From: Candidatus Adlerbacteria bacterium RIFCSPHIGHO2_12_FULL_53_18
GTDB lineage: Bacteria; Patescibacteriota; Minisyncoccia; Phycocordibacterales; SBAW01
Assembly: GCA_001775475.1 (NCBI GenBank)
Contig: MEWW01000017.1
Span: 1 to 43,214, forward strand
Direction: 5' to 3'
DNA length: 43,214 nucleotides
Shown here: piece after piece, positions 24,600-33,263 of the stretch
Layout of the letters: every line of letters starts with the position of its first letter
How positions within the stretch are numbered: position 1 is the first letter of the stretch
Translations under genes and position numbers: made by a program
The notes under the pieces: model-generated
Seen by the model: only the letters and a program-made list of their open reading frames with translations
Told to the model about the DNA's origin: nothing
Database searches by the model: none

Positions 24600-25253
24600 T
24601 CAAGTCGGGCTTCTGGTTCGGTGGTAGTGGGTGACGCTCCCTGGCGGGAAGAGATCTTCCGGCGGATACAATATGTTCTGCAACTTCTTCTTATTCTTTT
24701 GGATTGAGAAGGGATAGTAGAAGAAAGCGCCGGCCAGACCGAGCATAAACATAAGGAAGCCGGTGAAGTAGGTGGCCACCAAGCCATCGAGCGGGGTGTA
24801 GAAGTGTTGCCAGCCGCCCGCCCACATGAGTATCGCCAACGCCACCATGAGAAACAGCAGCCCAAAAATGACCGAGATATGGTTCTTCTCCTCGGAGATC
24901 TCCAAGTAGCTCATGTTTTCGAGCTGCTTTTCGGCCAGCTTACGGAGCTCCTCGTCGCCGACAATGTCGTGGCCGGCGGGGTAGGCAAGCCACCGCGCTT
25001 TCGATTCTTTGTGTTTGACGACTACAAGATGGCGCATGCCGAACATGAACGGATAGACACGAGCAGTGGTACCGCCCTTGTGCATGATTTCCATTTCGAC
25101 GACGTTCTGCACTACTTTGGGCAGGCGCAGCAGGTCGGTTGCAAAGCCGATCGGTTTTGGCTCGCGTTGAAAGATGATAGGCGTGAGGTCGGCAACTGCC
25201 GCATTGAGAACACGCGTTCTCGAATATCCGGTTAACAGATGGTCTTCCGACAT
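24600..25253 (-). CDS. Hypothetical membrane protein with cytosolic N-domain and C-terminal TM pair
   Basis: 217 aa MSEDHLLTGYSRTRVLNAAVADLTPIIFQREPKPIGFATDLL...; two hydrophobic segments. Confidence 0.7.
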   Translation of the reverse strand: MSEDHLLTGYSRTRVLNAAVADLTPIIFQREPKPIGFATDLLRLPKVVQNVVEMEIMHKGGTTARVYPFMFGMRHLVVVKHKESKARWLAYPAGHDIVGDEELRKLAEKQLENMSYLEISEEKNHISVIFGLLFLMVALAILMWAGGWQHFYTPLDGLVATYFTGFLMFMLGLAGAFFYYPFSIQKNKKKLQNILYPPEDLFPPGSVTHYHRTRSPT

Positions 25254-25326
25254 CGAACACTCCCGTGGTTGTGTTGAAGATCGTTCATGTTTACATAGCT
25301 AAAATTCCGGCACAAAGTCAAATTTG

Positions 25327-25362
25327 ATATTGACGCTCTTCATGAAGAAATCTCGAATATTT
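25327..25362. repeat. 36-bp direct repeat, copy 1
   Basis: ATATTGACGCTCTTCATGAAGAAATCTCGAATATTT; upstream of the minus-strand gene 24600-25253. Confidence 0.85.
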
Positions 25363-25376
25363 GTAGAAAAATAAAA

Positions 25377-25399
25377 GGGCGGGGTCGAAGACCCCGCCC
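25377..25399 (-). terminator. Strong intrinsic terminator
   Basis: GGGCGGGGTC-gaa-GACCCCGCCC, left flank AGAAAAATAAAA. Confidence 0.85.
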
Positions 25400-25425
25400 T
25401 TGACACCTAGTCGGTGCCGCCTTCT

Positions 25426-25689
25426 TCAGCCGCAGCTTGCAGCCGGCTGGCCGCTCGCGTCGACGCGCTTCTCGCACTCCTTCTTGGTGATGCAGATTTC
25501 CTGCACTACGCCGCCGATCTCGGCCTGCACGACATTGCCGTCGCATGGACTGCTGTTCGTCGCGTAGCTCCAGAGGCATCCGCACCCAATGATTGCTGCC
25601 GCAATGGGCAGCCGCAGCGCTCCGTGGGCCAAAGCACCCACGGGGTCGCAGACAAGTCCCGCGTTAAATGACAATGTACTTCTCCTCAT
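25426..25689 (-). CDS. Small Cys-rich secreted or lipoprotein-like hypothetical protein
   Basis: MRRSTLSFNAGLVCDPVGALAHGALRLPIAAAIIGCGCLWSYATNSSPCDGNVVQAEIGGVVQEICITKKECEKRVDASGQPAASCG; terminator follows. Confidence 0.5.
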   Translation of the reverse strand: MRRSTLSFNAGLVCDPVGALAHGALRLPIAAAIIGCGCLWSYATNSSPCDGNVVQAEIGGVVQEICITKKECEKRVDASGQPAASCG

Positions 25690-25723
25690 GTTGTGCGCTT
25701 ATGCGCAGGTGGAAGTTCAGGCG

Positions 25724-26575
25724 TCAGTTCTGTGCCGACAGGCTCGGGATCGCCCGCAGGGCGTCCTTCACCGTTACGGCTTCGACTGCTCCCTCGAGGA
25801 CCTTGCCCAACGTACAGCGGGCAATTTGCTCGAAGTTGTCGGTCGACACTTCATACTTGTTTTCGTCGCTCTGGCCCGGTTCCGGCACGATATCGTGGAA
25901 GCCGAGCACGAGCCAAGAGCGCTCTTTTGCTGCACGGCCGACGGCCGCACAGACGTCTTTGACCGCCGTGTCGCGGGTGACGATGAGGCGGTTCACCTGA
26001 TAGTGGTCGATGCCGGTAAGTGGGTTTTGCCCCTCGCCGGCGTCGCTTTCTCCCCAGGCGCCGACCTGATTGTCGTAGAGATTTTTCACCGTCTCGAGCA
26101 CCGCGTCGTTGTAGTCGCCGGACGGCGAAGCAAACGACGTGGGATAGAAGCCGAGGTTGCGATACATCACCGCCGCCGGATAGCCCAGCTCTTCACGCAG
26201 CTGATGCTCGTCGACAGACGTCAGCATCGGGTGCGAGTGAGAATGAGAGCCCACCTCCCAGTGCATGTCGGTCCAACTCCGAACCTGCTCCCAACTCATC
26301 GTCGCCCCTCTCTCGCCGACTCCGGTTGGGGTGTCGGCAATCCCATCGGTGTTGATGAAGAGCGTACCCGGCAGTCCGTACTTCCGCACGATAGCGCGGC
26401 CGTACTCGTACTGGCTGAGAAGCCCGTCGTCAAACGTGATCGAGACCTTGCCCGTGGGGGTTGGCCGAGGCGCCGGTGTAGGCACCTGCGGTTGTGCCGC
26501 GAGTGCAACGGTAGCAAACACCGCTGCGAAGCACGTATGTGCAAAGCAAGCGGTAATGAGGCGTAGAATCCGCAT
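25724..26575 (-). CDS. Secreted polysaccharide deacetylase (NodB homology domain, CE4)
   Basis: VSITFDDGLLSQYEYG, EVGSHSHSHPML, SFASPSGDYND, LVLGFHDI. Confidence 0.93.
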   Translation of the reverse strand: MRILRLITACFAHTCFAAVFATVALAAQPQVPTPAPRPTPTGKVSITFDDGLLSQYEYGRAIVRKYGLPGTLFINTDGIADTPTGVGERGATMSWEQVRSWTDMHWEVGSHSHSHPMLTSVDEHQLREELGYPAAVMYRNLGFYPTSFASPSGDYNDAVLETVKNLYDNQVGAWGESDAGEGQNPLTGIDHYQVNRLIVTRDTAVKDVCAAVGRAAKERSWLVLGFHDIVPEPGQSDENKYEVSTDNFEQIARCTLGKVLEGAVEAVTVKDALRAIPSLSAQN

Positions 26576-26613
26576 GAGTAAGTTCTCCTCTCTTGTGCGG
26601 GTTGGTAGGGAAG

Positions 26614-27783
26614 TCAGTGACCTTTATCCCACGAGTGGAGCTTGTCCCGAAGGATCCACTCCTTCCAGATGGAATACAGGTATACGCCGAAGCTTACATA
26701 CTGCGTCACTAGAGTGGCGGGCAAGCTTGCCAGGGCCGTCGAGAACATGCCAAGCCGATATGCCCGCCACAGCGCCGGCACTCCCATGGTGATCATCTGG
26801 AGTGCCATCATCCATCCAATCGCCGAGACAACCCCGTAGCCTGCCCACAAGAGCATCACAGGCAGCATCATGGGGCCGATCAGAAACCACACGACATACA
26901 CGTAGATGAGCAGCTGGAGACGCCAGCTGCCGAACTTGTAGAACTTACGCACGGCGATGTTCTGCAGGAATCCGCGATACCACCGCGAAAGCTGCTTCAC
27001 ATAGATGCCGAAGGTCGGTGGGTCTACCGGGTAGCACTTGGCTTCAGGGGCAAAATACACGTGATACCCCTTGCCGGTTGCTTCCCAGGTTAAGTCCAGG
27101 TCCTCCGCCATTGTCCGTTCGTTGAAGTGGCCGAACTCCTCGAGCGTTTCCTTGGTACGGAAAACGCTGAAGCAGCCGGAGGCGACAAGCACCATCCGGT
27201 TGTGGTTCTGCGCCGGCTTGATAATCGTGAGGCCGTAGAGATATTCGATAAACCGGCCGCGTTCCCACAGTGTTTGTATCTTCTGCGGGACAACAAAGCC
27301 CGAGACAATGAGCGTTTTCGGATCGTTGAAGTAGCGGATGGTCTTCTCGACTGCATCGGGCGCCACAATCGTGTCTGCATCCACCGTGACGAACAAGTCC
27401 GTCTTGACGAATGCTAGAGCAAGATTTTGCGCCTGCGCCTTGGTGCCGCGGTTCTTCGGCGTGCGATACACCGCGGCGCCGAGCGACCGGGCGATGTCGC
27501 CCGTGCGGTCGGTAGAGCAGTCGTCGACGACGATGATTTCGTCGAGACGGTAGGTCTGCGCCTGGAGGCTTCTGATCGTTGAAGCGATCGAAACTTCTTC
27601 GTTGTAGGCCGGGATTATTGCTGTAATAGACAATCGCCCGCTACTCGGGCGATTGAAGGCCACTTCTTTCGGTGATAGCCCGAGGAACCAGCGCCCCCCG
27701 TCTATCAGGTGTTCTCTCAGCGCCATCTCTTTGGCCTTTCTTGCGGTTGGATTGACAAAAAGGAGAATAATTACAATGTCCAA
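26614..27783 (-). CDS. Family 2 processive glycosyltransferase (PgaC/IcaA/NodC-like)
   Basis: ITAIIPAYNEEVSIASTIRSLQAQTYRLDEIIVVDDCSTDRTGD, VDADT, EDLDLTW, QLSRWYRG, C-terminal TM helices. ATG 27726 is an alternative start. Confidence 0.93.
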   Translation of the reverse strand: MDIVIILLFVNPTARKAKEMALREHLIDGGRWFLGLSPKEVAFNRPSSGRLSITAIIPAYNEEVSIASTIRSLQAQTYRLDEIIVVDDCSTDRTGDIARSLGAAVYRTPKNRGTKAQAQNLALAFVKTDLFVTVDADTIVAPDAVEKTIRYFNDPKTLIVSGFVVPQKIQTLWERGRFIEYLYGLTIIKPAQNHNRMVLVASGCFSVFRTKETLEEFGHFNERTMAEDLDLTWEATGKGYHVYFAPEAKCYPVDPPTFGIYVKQLSRWYRGFLQNIAVRKFYKFGSWRLQLLIYVYVVWFLIGPMMLPVMLLWAGYGVVSAIGWMMALQMITMGVPALWRAYRLGMFSTALASLPATLVTQYVSFGVYLYSIWKEWILRDKLHSWDKGH

Positions 27784-27845
27784 GTCTCTCGCAATTTTAA
27801 CCTATAAAACATGTTTTGTAAATGAAGCTGATTTTGCCTATTTTA

Positions 27846-27881
27846 ATATTGACGCTCTTCATGAAGAAATCCCGAATATTT
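27846..27881. repeat. 36-bp direct repeat, copy 2
   Basis: ATATTGACGCTCTTCATGAAGAAATCCCGAATATTT; 35/36 identical to 25327-25362; contains palindrome CTTCATGAAG. Confidence 0.85.
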
Positions 27882-27945
27882 TGTGCACATTTTGTCCACG
27901 CGTTACCCACGGGTTGTACACAGCTTACCAACAGGTTTACCCACA
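27881..27945 (+). promoter_or_regulatory. Array of six DnaA-box-like 9-mers, 11-nt phased (candidate replication origin or DnaA-binding control region)
   Basis: TTGTGCACA (27881), TTGTCCACG (27892), TTACCCACG (27903), TTGTACACA (27914), TTACCAACA (27925), TTACCCACA (27937); start-to-start spacing 11,11,11,11,12. Confidence 0.65.
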
Positions 27946-28107
27946 AAAGGTGCTAAAGTGGAAATAAGGAAACCAGCGCGTGTGCTAGCGTTCACAGACG
28001 TGTTTTGTATTTCGAACGAAATATAAGGCGCGGGTTCTGCTCGTTCGTACATATTACTCATGGTGCAACCGAGACTCTTTAATGCATCGCGCGCGGGACT
28101 CTCAACG

Positions 28108-28160
28108 AGAGCTGCTTTTGCTTCTTGCCTAAAAAGCGAGTAACAAGAGCAGCTCTTTTT
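28108..28160 (+). terminator. Attenuator/terminator-like hairpin in the leader of the TasA-like gene
   Basis: AGAGCTGCTTTTG...CAAGAGCAGCTCT followed by TTTTGTTTG, about 150 nt upstream of ATG 28310. Confidence 0.55.
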
Positions 28161-28309
28161 GTTTGAGATCTGCGAGGTTGGTCGGTCAGCGACACTAAAG
28201 AGCAGGGCTTCACTGAAAACACCTTCAGGTAAATTTCAGGGGGCTTAACGGCACAATGATAGAGGTTTATCCATTAGTAGCTTATTAACTAGCAAATTAT
28301 TAAAAAAAT

Positions 28310-30016
28310 ATGAAACGACTTTTAGTTAGCGCAGGTACGCTGATCTTCATCGGCGCAGTTGCAATCAGCGCAACAGGCGCATTCTTTAGCGACACTGAAA
28401 CGTCGACAGGGAACACGTTTGCAGCAGGAGAGCTCGATCTCACGATTGACAACACCAGCTACGGGTTTGATTGGAACGATCCGTTAGCTACAAACCCGAC
28501 AGGTGTATGGGGACTTAACGCAGCCAACTCATGGCAACTCGCAGACCTCACGAACCAGCTATTCTTTAGCTTCGATGACCTTAAACCGGGAGATTACGGT
28601 GAGGACACCATCTCGCTCCATGTGCAAAACAACGCATGGGCATGTATGGCTCTTGATCTCACTGGAACACCAGAAAATGGTGTCAACGAGCCGGAAGCCG
28701 ACTTCCCAGACCTTACTGTCGGTGCTGACGAGGGTGAGCTCCAGAATTACCTCTCGTTCCTCTTCTGGAACGACGACGGCGACAATGTTCTTGAGACTGG
28801 AGAGACGGTAATTCCGGAATTAAGTGGCCTTCCGGGCTCTGCCTTTACTGGCAACTGGCTCGCGATTGCAGACCAAGGCGACACGCCACTTCAAGCTGGC
28901 ACGACGACGTGGATTGGCAAGGGTTGGTGCTTTGGCACGATGACCCCAAATCCAGTTGTGCAAGACAATGCATCCTCAAGTCCTCCTGTGGCGCCGGATC
29001 GCATCGGCTTTACCTGCAACGGTGCAGGCGACCACAACATCGCACAGACCGACGGTATCGTTGTAGACGTCCACTTCTACGCAGAGCAGTCAAGAAATAA
29101 TCCAAACTTCTTGTGCTCACAACTCCCTCCGCCTGATGGTCGCCAAGTCGTTGGTGCAGCAGCTGCAACATATGACGATCCTGCAATCTGTAATGTAACA
29201 GTTGACCTCGGCGAATCGCTCCAAGCTGCTATTGATGTGGCTGCTCCGGGAGACACAATTTGTGTTGATCCGACATATACAGGTGTGGGTGACGTTGCAA
29301 GTGTGATTGAAGTTAATGAACTTAATCTAACCATTGCAGGTCTTGGCGCAGCGGGCGCCGCAACGGTCAGCAAGGGTCTTCACATTGACGCAAATGGTGT
29401 AACGATCAAAGGCTTGACACTCAACGCGCACCCTCTCATCGAGGCTAGCGAACAAGCGGCGATCTACATTAATTCTGCGATCACAGGTACTACTATCACT
29501 CATAACCTGATTGATGGTCCTCCAGGCGCTATCGCGGCCAATGCTAAGGGCATCATCACGGAGATCGGGAACGATGGAACAGCAGGTGCTTCTGGCATCC
29601 TGGTTGCCCACAACCTGATTCGTGGCTGGAATCAGGGCATCTTCTTCAACACAGCAAACGCTGAAGTTAGATTCAACGACATCTATGCAAACACAGTGGG
29701 TGTTGCAAATGATGGCCCGCACAACACAACAATTCACCACAACGACTTCGACGGTAACACTGCCGAGGCCGTTGGTGTAGCTCCTTCCGCCAATAACGGA
29801 ACAGCTAACAATGGTGACTTGGATGTAAATACAAACAACTTCACTCCGGCGGGAGCAGGGAATAATGTAAATCATTATCTTGCTTCAGTTGTAGGAGGTG
29901 CAGATGTAAATGCTACGAATAACTTCTGGGATAGTGAAGTCGAAGCAGATAGGACAAATGTTCCTGCTGAGGTAGATACTTCATCTCCTGCAGCAGTAGC
30001 GTTCCCTGAAAACTAG
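28310..30016 (+). CDS. SipW-dependent (TasA/camelysin-like) surface protein with C-terminal right-handed beta-helix
   Basis: MKRLLVSAGTLIFIGAVAISATGAFFSDTETSTGNTFAAGELDLTIDN...; DLKPGDYGEDTISLHV; C-terminal repeats typical of parallel beta-helix proteins. Confidence 0.88.
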   Translation: MKRLLVSAGTLIFIGAVAISATGAFFSDTETSTGNTFAAGELDLTIDNTSYGFDWNDPLATNPTGVWGLNAANSWQLADLTNQLFFSFDDLKPGDYGEDTISLHVQNNAWACMALDLTGTPENGVNEPEADFPDLTVGADEGELQNYLSFLFWNDDGDNVLETGETVIPELSGLPGSAFTGNWLAIADQGDTPLQAGTTTWIGKGWCFGTMTPNPVVQDNASSSPPVAPDRIGFTCNGAGDHNIAQTDGIVVDVHFYAEQSRNNPNFLCSQLPPPDGRQVVGAAAATYDDPAICNVTVDLGESLQAAIDVAAPGDTICVDPTYTGVGDVASVIEVNELNLTIAGLGAAGAATVSKGLHIDANGVTIKGLTLNAHPLIEASEQAAIYINSAITGTTITHNLIDGPPGAIAANAKGIITEIGNDGTAGASGILVAHNLIRGWNQGIFFNTANAEVRFNDIYANTVGVANDGPHNTTIHHNDFDGNTAEAVGVAPSANNGTANNGDLDVNTNNFTPAGAGNNVNHYLASVVGGADVNATNNFWDSEVEADRTNVPAEVDTSSPAAVAFPEN

Positions 30017-30033
30017 TCCTCTCTAGCCGAATC

Positions 30034-30082
30034 CAGCACTAACACTTAGTGCTGGGCGGGCTAGGTGGGATTTATTCCTAGC
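30034..30082 (+). repeat. Tandem hairpins between two SipW-substrate genes
   Basis: CAGCACTAA-cac-TTAGTGCTG then GCTAGG-tgggatttatt-CCTAGC. Confidence 0.65.
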
Positions 30083-30118
30083 GTCGTTGGATTAATTAAT
30101 AGTTTTTACTAACTCAGT

Positions 30119-31618
30119 ATGAAAAGGATACTCTTGGGCACAGTTACGATAGTAGGGGCACTTGCAGCAATGTATATCGGGGTGACGGGCGCGTTTTTTA
30201 GCGACACAGAGACAAGTACCGGCAACACCTTTGCCGCCGGCGCGATTGACCTCTTGGTTGATAACGAGTCGTACTACAACGGCAATGTATGCGCCGAGAC
30301 GGCTCCTGACAGCGGCATTTGGCAATGGCAAGGCAATGCATTGTTTCCTGTCCCCGGCACCGAGTGCGACACGAGCTGGGAACTCGACAACTTAACCGGA
30401 CACCTCTTCTTTAACTTTACCGACATCAAGCCTGATGATGAAGGCGAAGACACTATCTCCCTGCACGTAAACACCAACGACGCTTATATGTGTATGAACA
30501 TTGCTCTCACAGAGAATGATGACAATAACACAACCGAGCCCGAGGGCTTGGTAGACCCAACCGCCAACCCCGACACCGAATGGGATGGCGAGCTCGCGCA
30601 GACTCTACAAATGGTCTGGTGGGCTGACGACAGCGACAATGTGCTGGAGCACGGCGAGACAATACTTACGGGCGACGGAACCGTTGTCGGCGGTGTTGAA
30701 ACCTTGTTTAACCTCGCCTCAACCAGCGGGCCGTTTGTGGTGGCGCTGGCAGACTCTGAAAACAATGTATGGGACCCACAGAATCCGGGTCCAGTACCGG
30801 GTGAAGAAACTCGCTACATCGGCAAGGCATGGTGCTTTGGCACACTGACTATCAGCCCTGTTCCATTTGACACTGGAGTGAGTCCTGCAGTTGACCCAGG
30901 GGTGTTATGCGACGGAACATTGCTTGGCAACGAAACCCAGACCGACAGCGCTCTGCTCGACGTGACGTTTGACGCAGTGCAGGCGCGCAACAATCCGGAT
31001 TTTGTGTGTCTCGAAGATGAGTGCACCTTCAACGAGCAGGTAGACCTGCTTGTTGCAACCGCTAAGTTTGAGAATCCGGAGGTAACTACCGCTCAAAACT
31101 GGGACGTCTTCGGCTCGCCGGTAGACGGCTGGAACGTTGATTGGCGCGGCGATATACCAGCAACCTTTGGCCCGCAAAATCGTCCGGCAGTCGCCAACCT
31201 TGAGTACCACGAAGGTGTCCTTGGTGCGGCGTTTGAGGGCGACCAGTATGCTGAGCTCGACTCCGACTGGGGAGGCCCTTCAGACGCGGGCACTGGTGAA
31301 CCGGCTTCTGTAAGTATCTATCGCAACTTTGTAACGGTGCCGGGTGCGCAGTACTTGCTCAAGTATCACTTCTCGCCACGTCCTAACACTCCAGCAGCAG
31401 ATAACAATCTTGAAGCAAAAGTAGAAGGTGTTGCACTTAACACCACGGGCCCAACTGCGGGCGGTGGAGCAATTGCATGGAGTGAAATTGTGGTCCCATT
31501 TATCGCTGGTGATGCAAGCACTGAAATCCGCTTTACCGACCTTGGTACCGCAAACTCGCTCGGTACATTCCTCGACAATGTTCGCTTGTACCAGATCAGC
31601 TGTCCGGTGGTGCAATAG
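30119..31618 (+). CDS. SipW-dependent TasA-like protein with C-terminal DUF642-like carbohydrate-binding domain
   Basis: GAFFSDTETSTGNTFAAGAIDLLVDN, DIKPDDEGEDTISLHV; C-terminus ENPEVTTAQNWDVFGSPVDGWNVDW...FLDNVRLYQ. Confidence 0.87.
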   Translation: MKRILLGTVTIVGALAAMYIGVTGAFFSDTETSTGNTFAAGAIDLLVDNESYYNGNVCAETAPDSGIWQWQGNALFPVPGTECDTSWELDNLTGHLFFNFTDIKPDDEGEDTISLHVNTNDAYMCMNIALTENDDNNTTEPEGLVDPTANPDTEWDGELAQTLQMVWWADDSDNVLEHGETILTGDGTVVGGVETLFNLASTSGPFVVALADSENNVWDPQNPGPVPGEETRYIGKAWCFGTLTISPVPFDTGVSPAVDPGVLCDGTLLGNETQTDSALLDVTFDAVQARNNPDFVCLEDECTFNEQVDLLVATAKFENPEVTTAQNWDVFGSPVDGWNVDWRGDIPATFGPQNRPAVANLEYHEGVLGAAFEGDQYAELDSDWGGPSDAGTGEPASVSIYRNFVTVPGAQYLLKYHFSPRPNTPAADNNLEAKVEGVALNTTGPTAGGGAIAWSEIVVPFIAGDASTEIRFTDLGTANSLGTFLDNVRLYQISCPVVQ

Positions 31619-31650
31619 TTCTACCCGCTAATGTTCTCTCAACAATCTGA

Positions 31651-32667
31651 ATGAGAGCCGCAACCCACAAATCTTTGGTGGCGAGAGCACTCCTTGTAGC
31701 AGGGGTACTCTCGCTTGCATCCGGATTGTTTGTAGTGCGTGCGCAGGAGCCAGAGAGCACCTATGCCCGCTCGTACAGCTATCACAGTTTTGACCTTACC
31801 GTAGACAGTGAGGCCTCTTACAACGGGGTGCCGTGGCCTGATGGCACGTGGGACTTAAAAGACCTAAAGCCGTGGAAGGACAAGTTTTGGAACTTTGGCG
31901 ACATCAAGCCGGGCGACAAGGGGGAGAACACGATTAGCCTCCATGTAAACAAAGACGCCTGGGTGTGTCTCGAGTTCTTAAACTTAAAGGAGCAGGAGAA
32001 CGGCGAAAACGAACCGGAGTCTTTAGACGACAACAGTGCGCCCAGCGAAGGCGAGCTAGCCGACCAGATGGAGTTTTTTGCCTGGCACGACGACGGCGAC
32101 AACATTTTTCAAGTAGGGGAGATACCGATTTTTGGCACGACGACCCAGGCCGCCACGCAAGTGTTAAACAACAAGGTGTACCCTATAGCCGACTACACAC
32201 ATGGCCCGGCAATCCCCAAAAACCAGACCAAGTACTTCGGTGTGTATTGGTGCGCGGGCAACCTCACGGTTGACGTTGCAACGGCTTTTCTAGCCTGCGA
32301 CGGCTCTGCCATGAACAACGACTCGCAGACCGACAGCATGTCGGTGGATGTGCAGCTGGTTGCCGTGCCCAAAAATGACAAGCCGAAGTTTACCTGCGAC
32401 AAAATCGTAGTGCCGCCGCCGGGCGAGCAGTGCGAGGTGGGCAAGGTGGAAATAAAGGTGGAGAACAACGCCGTAATCATCAACAACACATCCTCAAACA
32501 GCAACACTGGAGACAACTCGGCGGGCCCGGGCGGCACGGTAACTACCGGCAATGCGAGTTCAAATTCAAATACGATCAACGTGGTTAACACGACCATAAT
32601 CCAAAACGGGGGCACCAGCACTTCGAGCATCATCAACATCCTGCAAAATATGATCAGACGGCGATAA
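31651..32667 (+). CDS. TasA-like paralog with Asn/Thr/Ser-rich C-terminal repeats
   Basis: YSYHSFDLTVDSEASYNG, DIKPGDKGENTISLHVNKDAWVCLEF; C-terminus SSNSNTGDNSAGPGGTVTTGNASSNSNTINVVNTTIIQNGG. Confidence 0.82.
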   Translation: MRAATHKSLVARALLVAGVLSLASGLFVVRAQEPESTYARSYSYHSFDLTVDSEASYNGVPWPDGTWDLKDLKPWKDKFWNFGDIKPGDKGENTISLHVNKDAWVCLEFLNLKEQENGENEPESLDDNSAPSEGELADQMEFFAWHDDGDNIFQVGEIPIFGTTTQAATQVLNNKVYPIADYTHGPAIPKNQTKYFGVYWCAGNLTVDVATAFLACDGSAMNNDSQTDSMSVDVQLVAVPKNDKPKFTCDKIVVPPPGEQCEVGKVEIKVENNAVIINNTSSNSNTGDNSAGPGGTVTTGNASSNSNTINVVNTTIIQNGGTSTSSIINILQNMIRRR

Positions 32668-32669
32668 GT

Positions 32670-33263
32670 ATGAAAACCCTCGGCAAAATAATCTACGGAC
32701 TTTTTGTGACAGCGCTGGTTGGCGTTGCGGCACTGCTCTTGGTCTCGCTTATGCCGATAACGGGCAACCTCGAACTCAAGATTGTAAAATCCGGCTCAAT
32801 GGAGCCCTCGATACCAACCGGCTCTATCGTGGTGGTGATGCCGCGCGCGAGCTACCAGGTGGGGGATGTGGTGACCTTCGGTAAGGACACCCCCCGCGAA
32901 ATACCGACCACGCACCGCGTTATTGCCAAGCGGGTTGAAAACGGGCAGACGGTCTTTACGACCAAGGGCGATGCCAACGAAGAGCAAGACCCGCGCGACA
33001 TCGCGCTCCGCGAGGTTATCGGCGGCGTACTCTTCCACGTGCCGTACCTGGGCTATGTGCTCGACTTTGCCCGGCAACCACTCGGCTTTGCGCTCTTAAT
33101 CGGGCTGCCAGCGACCATGATTGTCGTTGACGAGGCACTTAATATCGCTAGGGAGGTGGCGGCATTGCGCCGTCGGCGACATCAAGGTTCGACCTTGATG
33201 AATATGCCGGTGCCGCAGAAACCCCGAGTATTTTCTGAAAGAACGCGCATACCAACGCTATGA
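32670..33263 (+). CDS. sipW: Signal peptidase I, SipW/archaeal type (Ser-His)
   Basis: KIVKSGSMEPSIPTGSIVVV, TTHRVIAKR, TKGDANEEQDP; N- and C-terminal TMs. Confidence 0.92.
   Translation: MKTLGKIIYGLFVTALVGVAALLLVSLMPITGNLELKIVKSGSMEPSIPTGSIVVVMPRASYQVGDVVTFGKDTPREIPTTHRVIAKRVENGQTVFTTKGDANEEQDPRDIALREVIGGVLFHVPYLGYVLDFARQPLGFALLIGLPATMIVVDEALNIAREVAALRRRRHQGSTLMNMPVPQKPRVFSERTRIPTL

Noticed and set aside
24804-25235. Plus-strand 143-aa ORF opposite the 24600-25253 gene
   Set aside because: No motifs or RBS; the minus-strand ORF has signal features, TM helices and adjacent promoter and terminator.
25589-26566. Plus-strand 325-aa ORF opposite the polysaccharide deacetylase
   Set aside because: Low-complexity Arg/Ala/Val-rich translation with no motifs; the minus-strand frame has clear CE4 motifs.
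27631-27655. 10-bp hairpin CAATCGCCCG-ctact-CGGGCGATTG within the GT2 coding region
   Set aside because: Encodes an ordinary segment (FNRPSSGRLSI) with no second copy or flank signal; could be chance in GC-rich sequence.
27960-28309. c-di-GMP (GEMM) riboswitch or 6S RNA in the TasA leader
   Set aside because: The conserved motifs of these families as I know them were not recognisable; kept only as an uncharacterised structured leader.
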